Of a stretch of DNA of 47,976 bases, positions 42,617 through 47,976 are shown one piece after another. How positions within the stretch are numbered: the first letter of the stretch is position 1; each line of letters starts with the position of its first letter. The position numbers and the translations under genes were made by a program. The notes beneath the pieces are model-generated. The model searched no databases and was not told the DNA's origin. It was given only the letters and a program-made list of their open reading frames with translations. This DNA comes from an uncultured Verrucomicrobiales bacterium (GTDB lineage Bacteria; Verrucomicrobiota; Verrucomicrobiia; Verrucomicrobiales; Akkermansiaceae): contig CAKZMG010000072.1 of assembly GCA_937128235.1 (NCBI GenBank), positions 1 to 47,976 on the forward strand, in the 5' to 3' direction.

Positions 42617-44200
42617 ATGACAGATGTTTTTGACCAGCAAACTCTAGAATTAACCCTCAAGGCATCTAACGAAGGGATATGGGACTGGGATATTGTAAGC
42701 GGGGAAATATTTTACTCTGAACGCATTTTAGATTTCTTAGGCTATAAAAAACTAACACCTCCTAACTTGATGACTCATCCCGAGGAGATCATCCATGAAT
42801 CTAGCATTGTTTATTTTCAAGACATCCTTTCTCTGACTCTACTAGATGCTGATACCGAGAATCTGGGTATTGACTGTAAGATTCGCCGACCAGACGGAAA
42901 GTCCAGATGGATCAGAATCCGGGGAATTGTGATCCGAGAACCTGATAGAGCGGTGAGAGTTGCCGGCTCAATGATCGATATTTCTAAAAGAAAATTTGCT
43001 GAAGAAATGGTGGCAGAAGAGCGCAACATGCTACGTTTGATTATTGATAACATTCCGCTCCAAGTTTACTTCAAAGACACCGAATCCCGCTATAAACTTG
43101 TGAATCAGCGTCAAGTTGACTGGCTAGGAAAAACCGAAGCTACTGAGGTACTGGGCAAATCTGGCAAAGCATTCTTTTCCCCAGAAAGCTGGCAATCTAG
43201 CAGACAAGAAGAGCTAGAAATAATGAAAACGGGAGAACCCGTGATCGATGCCATTCAGAGAGAACGGTGGCCAAATAAGCCAGACACTTATGTCCAGAAA
43301 GTGAAGCATCCCTGGTATGATAGCTCTGGAAAACTACTAGGCACATACGGTATATCATGTGATGTTACGAACTTGATCCAAGCCAAGAAAAAGTTAGAAA
43401 ATTTAGCGATAAACCTCCAGCAGCAAAACAAAACTTACCAAGAAGAGCTGATGTTGGCTACTGAGATACAGCGTGCCATTTTACCAGAAAACTCACCTGA
43501 CTGGAGCGACACTATTTCAAAATGGCAAGATAGAATCAACATCAAAACACTCTACTCCCCCGCCTCTGAACTCGCTGGTGACTTCTATGATGTCATCACA
43601 GTCTCGGATGAAAAAGTAGGCTTCCTTATTATCGATGTCATGGGCCACGGAGTCCGTTCCGCTATCATCGTATCGCTCATAAGAGGACTGATGGAGCAAG
43701 CTGAGCACTTAGGTTCAGAGCCCGCGCACTACTTAGAAGAAATCAATAACGGGCTCACAACAATTTTACATAAAGCCGGCATTACACTGTTCGCATCGGC
43801 TTGCTACACCTTGATTGATTTCGAATCTAACACAATCAACATCACCAGTGCTGGACATGATTTCCCATTGATTCAATTTAAAGAAAACACAAACCCACCC
43901 AATATTGACAAGAGCAGCAAAGGCTCAGCACTGGGGATCTGTGAGGGAGCACATTATCCTGAAACGATCTACTCACTCGACGAAATAAAAAGCATCCTTC
44001 TCTATACTGACGGAATCTATGAAGCTTCCAATAAAGATGATGATGAATGGGGAATTGAAAACCTTAAACAAGAATTCGAAAACGCTCAAGCTAACCATAT
44101 ATCATCATGTGTCCATCATCTCTACGGAAAAGCAACTAAATGGATGGGCCATACCCGGTTCCAAGATGATGTCTGCCTACTCAACTTAGAAATAGTCTAA
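42617..44200 (+). CDS. PAS-PAS-PP2C (SpoIIE-type) serine phosphatase, first of a tandem pair
   Basis: This 527-aa cytoplasmic protein has PAS domain 1 at about 5-130 (ending AGSMIDISKRK), PAS domain 2 at about 140-260 (NIPLQVYFKDTESRYKLVN, GTYGISCDVT), a coiled linker at about 262-290, and a PP2C/SpoIIE domain at about 300-525. Metal and core motifs of the phosphatase are SELAGDFYD, IDVMGHGVRSA, SAGHDFP, LLYTDGIYEA and FQDDVCLL. Such proteins dephosphorylate anti-anti-sigma factors in partner-switching pathways after sensing a ligand or redox state by PAS. No anti-sigma kinase or STAS gene is adjacent. Its paralogue starts 8 nt downstream. Confidence 0.9.
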   Translation: MTDVFDQQTLELTLKASNEGIWDWDIVSGEIFYSERILDFLGYKKLTPPNLMTHPEEIIHESSIVYFQDILSLTLLDADTENLGIDCKIRRPDGKSRWIRIRGIVIREPDRAVRVAGSMIDISKRKFAEEMVAEERNMLRLIIDNIPLQVYFKDTESRYKLVNQRQVDWLGKTEATEVLGKSGKAFFSPESWQSSRQEELEIMKTGEPVIDAIQRERWPNKPDTYVQKVKHPWYDSSGKLLGTYGISCDVTNLIQAKKKLENLAINLQQQNKTYQEELMLATEIQRAILPENSPDWSDTISKWQDRINIKTLYSPASELAGDFYDVITVSDEKVGFLIIDVMGHGVRSAIIVSLIRGLMEQAEHLGSEPAHYLEEINNGLTTILHKAGITLFASACYTLIDFESNTINITSAGHDFPLIQFKENTNPPNIDKSSKGSALGICEGAHYPETIYSLDEIKSILLYTDGIYEASNKDDDEWGIENLKQEFENAQANHISSCVHHLYGKATKWMGHTRFQDDVCLLNLEIV

Positions 44201-44208
44201 CTACCTCC

Positions 44209-45804
44209 ATGCATAAACCAGACAAAAACAGCCTAGAACTAGCACTACGTGCATCCAATGAAGGTATCTGGAAATGGGATCTGTTAGAGGATAAAATTTA
44301 CTACTCACAGATTCTGTTAGACTTCATGGGAGTCGAATCACATGATTCAGCACCGCATTTATTCAAAGAACTAGAAACCATTTACAGTACTGAAGACCAA
44401 GCCAATCTTAAAGAAAAACTAGATTCCTTCTTACTAGCTAGTGGCGAAGAAACCTTTGGAGCAGACTGCCGATACAAGCACCCTAACGACACCCTGCGAT
44501 GGTTCAGAATACGGGGAGCTTGTAACCGAGACGAATCAGGAATCCCTACACTCGTGGCTGGCTCAGTTATTGACATTACCAAAAGAAAAAAAGCTGAGTT
44601 ATTGTTAGCTGAGGAAAAGCATTTGTTAAACCTGCTCACAGAATCAATACCTGTGAACATTTATTTTAAAGACAAAGATTCCAAGTTCGTGATGGCTAAC
44701 ACTGCTACCGCTGAGAAGATGGGGCTGAAAAGGGCTAAAGACATCATTGGTAAAAGCGACCACAGCTTTTTTGATGCCAGACACGCGGACAAATCACGCA
44801 AGGATGAAGTCATGATCATGCACACCAAAGAAAAGCTCGAAGGCACACTTGAGAAAGAACTCTGGGATGGTGACATAGAAACATGGTGCATCACGAGCAA
44901 GCATCCGTGGCTAGATCATAATGGCAAAATCAAAGGCACATTCGGTGTCACGAATGATGTCTCTGAGATAGTAAAAACACAGACACGCTTAGTAGAAGTT
45001 GCTGAGACCTATAAATCCAGAAATGATTTATACAAAGAAGAACTCAAGCTAGCGTCAGAAGTCCAACAGGCGATTCTAGCGAAAAGAATACCTTCGCTTC
45101 CGACTGAACTGAAAAATAAAATCAACAGTAAATTCACCGCAAATTTTGCAGTCACCCACATTCCCATGCACGGTTTGGCGGGTGATTTCTACGAGGCTAT
45201 CCCCATCTCAGAAAGCAAAGCAGGAATTCTGCTCTGTGATGTGATGGGGCATGGAGTTAGAGCATCACTCATTGTAGCAATGATCCGCGGACTTATTTCT
45301 AAAGAGCAAGCATCTGCATCATCTCCTGAGGAGTTTCTTAGTGGTCTCAATCGCGGACTCTGCCACATCTTAATCAAGGCTGGCATCACAATGTTCTCCA
45401 CAGCTATCTATTGTGTTATCGATGTGGAAACAGGAACCGTCACCATGGCTAGCGCAGGGCACCCGCTACCTATTTTAAAAAAAGAAAATGAGTATAAACT
45501 TCTAGATTCAACCTCAATCGAGACCGGAACAGCATTAGGCCTGGTTTCCGATAGCCAATATACTTCTATGCAACTTCCTCTAGAAAATCTGGATGAACTT
45601 ATTTTTTACACCGATGGCATCTATGAAGTAGTCAATGCGCAGAATGAAGAACTAGGGGTGGAGCAGCTGATTGAGACGATGAATACTTCCTTCGATCACA
45701 ATAATTCTTCCATAGAAAATCTCAGCCGCATCGCCAAAGAACACTCACATGATCAGCAATACAATGATGATGTCTGCCTACTAAGCGTCAGCATCAAGAA
45801 ATAA
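44209..45804 (+). CDS. PAS-PAS-PP2C (SpoIIE-type) serine phosphatase, second of a tandem pair
   Basis: This 531-aa paralogue of the preceding gene has the same layout. The two proteins open alike (ALRASNEGIWKWDLL here, TLKASNEGIWDWDIV there). PAS 2 has ESIPVNIYFKDKDSKFVMAN, and the PP2C motifs are HGLAGDFYEA, CDVMGHGVRAS, SAGHPLP, IFYTDGIYEV and YNDDVCLL. The metal-binding aspartates are kept, so it should be active. The 8-nt gap indicates one transcript, and the pair probably arose by tandem duplication followed by divergence of the sensor half. Confidence 0.9.
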   Translation: MHKPDKNSLELALRASNEGIWKWDLLEDKIYYSQILLDFMGVESHDSAPHLFKELETIYSTEDQANLKEKLDSFLLASGEETFGADCRYKHPNDTLRWFRIRGACNRDESGIPTLVAGSVIDITKRKKAELLLAEEKHLLNLLTESIPVNIYFKDKDSKFVMANTATAEKMGLKRAKDIIGKSDHSFFDARHADKSRKDEVMIMHTKEKLEGTLEKELWDGDIETWCITSKHPWLDHNGKIKGTFGVTNDVSEIVKTQTRLVEVAETYKSRNDLYKEELKLASEVQQAILAKRIPSLPTELKNKINSKFTANFAVTHIPMHGLAGDFYEAIPISESKAGILLCDVMGHGVRASLIVAMIRGLISKEQASASSPEEFLSGLNRGLCHILIKAGITMFSTAIYCVIDVETGTVTMASAGHPLPILKKENEYKLLDSTSIETGTALGLVSDSQYTSMQLPLENLDELIFYTDGIYEVVNAQNEELGVEQLIETMNTSFDHNNSSIENLSRIAKEHSHDQQYNDDVCLLSVSIKK

Positions 45805-45811
45805 TTAGCAA

Positions 45812-46120
45812 ATGGACTTCACAGAAATTGACCGCGATGACTTCCGAAATTTGCTCGGTGAAATTGGCAAGACTCACATGCCATTCGGAAAGTTTGGTCC
45901 AAATTTCCACCCACCAAAAGGAGTCCCGATCATGGATCTCCCACCAGAATATCTCACTTGGTTCAAAGAGAGAGGATTTCCTAAAGGGCAACTAGGCGAA
46001 CTCATGGCACAGGTCTGTGAGATCAAAGACCTAGGCATGGATCAGATTTTTGATCCTCTCCGGCAAGCTAACGGCGGAAGAGTCAGCATCCGCAAACGTC
46101 GACCAAAATCAGACTTCTAG
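45812..46120 (+). CDS. DUF3820 family protein
   Basis: This 102-aa soluble protein contains the DUF3820 core: MPFGKFG, then IMDLPPEYLTWFKERGFPKGQLGELMA. DUF3820 proteins are sometimes labelled putative quorum-sensing-regulated virulence factors, but the function is unknown. Compared with the family there is an inserted PNFHPPKGVP segment between the two motif halves. It starts 7 nt after the second phosphatase and ends 3 nt from the stop of the convergent HAD gene. Confidence 0.85.
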   Translation: MDFTEIDRDDFRNLLGEIGKTHMPFGKFGPNFHPPKGVPIMDLPPEYLTWFKERGFPKGQLGELMAQVCEIKDLGMDQIFDPLRQANGGRVSIRKRRPKSDF

Positions 46121-46123
46121 CCG

Positions 46124-46741
46124 CTACTTCACACAGTGAAATGGAGCCGGCACAGTCACCACATCCATTCCCGCGCACTGAGCAGCCATGATGCCAGCTG
46201 GAGCATCTTCGAACGCTAAACACTTGTTAGGATCTACTTCTAAGCGGTTTGCAGTTTCAATGAAAATGTCTGGAGCCGGCTTACCACACTTCACATCACT
46301 AGCTGTCACCACTTCATCAAATAGGTCGCTAATGCCAACTGCTTGGAGTGTCTTCTCAGCTACTACTCGCGTGCCGCCAGTTGCTATACCCATAGGCACT
46401 TTGCCGCGCATTGACTTAGCATAGCTTACCACATCTTCATTGATTTCCACTTGGTCTAACAGATTCATAAACGCTTCTCTCTTCGCAAGCGCGACATCAA
46501 CAGGATCTAGATTCAATCCAAACTCACCATTGAGTTCAGCCACTATATCCGTAGTAGGTCTGCCGCCCATAGAATAAAACACGTCCTCGGGGAACACATC
46601 TTTAGGAACATTAAACTGAGCTAAGGCCTCACTCCATGCCGCGAAATGTGCAGGCATCGAATCCACCAAAGTTCCGTCTAAGTCAAAAATCACAGCTTCA
46701 AAGCTACCAGCAGGAATGTCAAGATCACCAAATTTATTCAT
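46124..46741 (-). CDS. HAD phosphatase of the beta-phosphoglucomutase/YqaB type
   Basis: This 205-aa protein has the HAD motifs I FDLDGTLVDSMPAH, II GIATGGT, III CGKPAPDIF and IV AFEDAPAGIMAA, with a small helical cap between motifs I and II. The second aspartate of DLDGT and the EDAPAG motif are typical of beta-phosphoglucomutase and sugar-phosphatase (YqaB-like) members. Which sugar phosphate is used cannot be told from sequence. It is convergent with the DUF3820 gene. Confidence 0.9.
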   Translation of the reverse strand: MNKFGDLDIPAGSFEAVIFDLDGTLVDSMPAHFAAWSEALAQFNVPKDVFPEDVFYSMGGRPTTDIVAELNGEFGLNLDPVDVALAKREAFMNLLDQVEINEDVVSYAKSMRGKVPMGIATGGTRVVAEKTLQAVGISDLFDEVVTASDVKCGKPAPDIFIETANRLEVDPNKCLAFEDAPAGIMAAQCAGMDVVTVPAPFHCVK

Positions 46742-46851
46742 CGCACGTGCTTAGTGACAAACCACCAAAATAAAGCAAGCCAGTTTCTAAAATTTATGTG
46801 ATTATTTTGTTACACCTTGATCACTGCCAAATAATCGATCATCCTCAGTCC

Positions 46852-47454
46852 ATGAAACTCCTGACAATCCTTCTCATTTTCACGATGCTAAACTCCTGCT
46901 CATCTAGTAATCACGGCATGGTCAACATCCAAGACGTTGATCCGACCATCCAAGTAGATCTCCGCTATAAAACGAGCAACAACATCACCAAGAAACCACT
47001 CTATCCAGCCAACATGAAAGCATGGATCAGACCTGCCACTGCCAAGAAATTAGCCCATGCGAACCAACTAGTGAAAGAAAGCGGATACAGGCTCAAGATC
47101 TGGGACGCCTACCGCCCACAAGCTGCTCAGATCGCTCTCTGGGATGCCTCTGGACAGAACTCAAATTTCGTTGCTGACCCGTATAAAAACCCATCACTTC
47201 ATACGCATGGAGTGGCGGTGGATCTCACGCTTGCATTCCCAGATGGCAGACCTGCACTGATGCAGACCGACTTCGATGATTTTTCTAAAAAAGCCTCCCC
47301 GCATTACATCCATCCGAACCCGCTCGTGAGGAGGAATCTCCGAATTCTAAGAGACGCCATGCACAATGCTGGCTTCCAACACATCCACTCTGAATGGTGG
47401 CACTTCCTCGATAGCGACTACAAACAATACGACATCATTCCTTCAATCCAGTAA
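46852..47454 (+). CDS. ddpX: D-alanyl-D-alanine dipeptidase (VanX/DdpX-like), lipoprotein
   Basis: This 200-aa M15D peptidase has a lipoprotein signal ending LNSC (about residue 16), then VDPTIQVDLRYKTSNN, WDAYRPQAAQ and the zinc site SLHTHGVAVD with a later EWWHF. The start at 46852 is chosen because it yields a normal lipoprotein signal. A GTG at 46798 would bury it. It cleaves D-Ala-D-Ala, probably for murein peptide recycling in the envelope. No vanH, vanA or two-component genes are nearby, so resistance is not suggested. Confidence 0.9.
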   Translation: MKLLTILLIFTMLNSCSSSNHGMVNIQDVDPTIQVDLRYKTSNNITKKPLYPANMKAWIRPATAKKLAHANQLVKESGYRLKIWDAYRPQAAQIALWDASGQNSNFVADPYKNPSLHTHGVAVDLTLAFPDGRPALMQTDFDDFSKKASPHYIHPNPLVRRNLRILRDAMHNAGFQHIHSEWWHFLDSDYKQYDIIPSIQ

Positions 47455-47458
47455 CCCC

Positions 47459-47976
47459 ATGCAACAGAAAAACATCGCCATCATCGGAGCCGGACCCGCT
47501 GGCTTGCGAGCTGCGGAAGTAGCGGCAGAGAGCGGAGCTAGCGTCACCGTGTACGATGCCAAGCCATCCTCTGGCAGGAAATTTCTAGTAGCTGGAAAAA
47601 GCGGGCTTAACCTCACCAACGATGACGACTGGGAGATCTTTCTGAGCCGCTACACTGGCAATGATCTTCCTACAGAACTCTGGAATCGGATTCTAACAGA
47701 ATTTGATAATACCGCGCTGCGCGAATGGGCAGCATCCCTTGGCATAGCCACCTATACCGCCTCATCTGGCAAGGTCTTCCCTACCGAGATGAAATCTGCT
47801 CCCCTCCTTCGCCGCTGGATAGAAAAACTCCGTAGGCTAGAGGTAAGTTTTCATTTCAACCACCAACTCATAGAACTCGACTCCTCAGAAAACGGAGCTG
47901 CACTGACCGTGAGATCTAAGGAATTAGATACCACACATCACTACCACTCCATCATCCTAGCCCTAGGCGGAGGCTC
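47459..47976 (+). CDS. NAD(P)/FAD-dependent oxidoreductase (HI0933/TIGR03862-like), 3' end outside window
   Basis: The ATG at 47459 opens a frame that runs off the right edge; 172 codons are visible. It starts with an FAD-binding motif (IAIIGAGPAGLRAAEVAAESG) and has GRKFLVAGKSGLNLTN at about 41-56, the typical second motif of the HI0933/BaiN-like flavoproteins (GRK-x-L-x-(S/A)G). A later hydrophobic strand ends in ALGGGS. The substrate of these proteins is not known in general. It starts 4 nt after the VanX-like stop codon, so co-transcription is likely. Confidence 0.85.
   Translation, partial: MQQKNIAIIGAGPAGLRAAEVAAESGASVTVYDAKPSSGRKFLVAGKSGLNLTNDDDWEIFLSRYTGNDLPTELWNRILTEFDNTALREWAASLGIATYTASSGKVFPTEMKSAPLLRRWIEKLRRLEVSFHFNHQLIELDSSENGAALTVRSKELDTTHHYHSIILALGGG

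Noticed and set aside
46798-46851. GTG start for the VanX-like gene
   Set aside because: It would bury the lipoprotein signal that begins at 46852.
46852-47454. Vancomycin-resistance gene
   Set aside because: The neighbours lack vanH, vanA or a regulator pair; the protein looks like a recycling dipeptidase lipoprotein.

Overview
The window looks like chromosomal DNA of a marine-type member of the Verrucomicrobia (class Verrucomicrobiae). The indicators are a complete alternative complex III (actABCDEF) operon, a secreted DUF1080 protein, a very large PVC-type haem-binding protein with a beta-propeller and HEAT-like repeats, and start codons that mostly follow A/C-rich leaders with little Shine-Dalgarno signal. 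No rRNA, tRNA, CRISPR array, insertion sequence or phage module was seen. The phylum call is inference from gene content only.

Region 1 (3-17712, all minus strand) is one long respiratory operon. Read in its transcription direction it encodes ACIII (ActA pentahaem cytochrome, ActB Fe-S/molybdopterin-like subunit, ActC and ActF NrfD-like membrane subunits, ActD, ActE monohaem cytochrome). Next comes a module of a small membrane protein, a CcoN-like subunit, a CcoO-like cytochrome and a monohaem cytochrome in the CcoP position. It ends with an aa3-type oxidase (CoxI, CoxIII, CoxIV, two small membrane proteins, CoxII). The CcoN-like protein has lost every recognisable CuB ligand, the haem b3 ligand, one low-spin haem ligand and the cross-linked tyrosine, while CoxI and CoxII keep their metal ligands. 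This suggests a non-catalytic cbb3-derived module built into an ACIII-aa3 electron-transfer assembly. CoxIII carries a predicted periplasmic insertion of about 375 residues, and CoxI lacks the usual K-channel lysine.

Region 2 (17910-18908, minus) is a pair of related small DUF5362-like membrane proteins ending in a clear terminator. Region 3 (19088-31859, plus) is a phosphonate catabolic operon: phosphonoacetate hydrolase (phnA), phosphonoacetaldehyde dehydrogenase (phnY), 2-aminoethylphosphonate transaminase (phnW), a DUF5690 MFS-like transporter, an 837-aa FAD/GcvT fusion of the dimethylglycine/sarcosine dehydrogenase type, and purU. The simplest reading is a pathway for N-methylated 2-aminoethylphosphonate: folate-linked demethylation, then PhnW-PhnY-PhnA to acetate and phosphate, with PurU regenerating free tetrahydrofolate. 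The secreted DUF1080 and PVC-cytochrome genes follow closely and may belong to the same transcript.

Region 4 (31889-38596) is a mix of housekeeping and accessory genes: a PanE-like reductase, an M42 aminopeptidase, an AguB-like amidase whose nucleophilic cysteine is serine, dapF, a degenerate tandem repeat, a macro-domain protein, a secreted Cys-rich double-HMA protein with a strong terminator, and a DUF6036 nucleotidyltransferase-like gene broken by one in-frame stop and coupled to a small unknown gene.

Region 5 (38715-47976) holds valS, an unknown zinc-ribbon membrane protein, two tandem PAS-PAS-PP2C (SpoIIE-type) phosphatases, a DUF3820 protein, a HAD phosphatase of the beta-phosphoglucomutase type, a VanX-like D,D-dipeptidase lipoprotein, and the 5' part of a HI0933/TIGR03862-like flavoprotein cut by the window edge.
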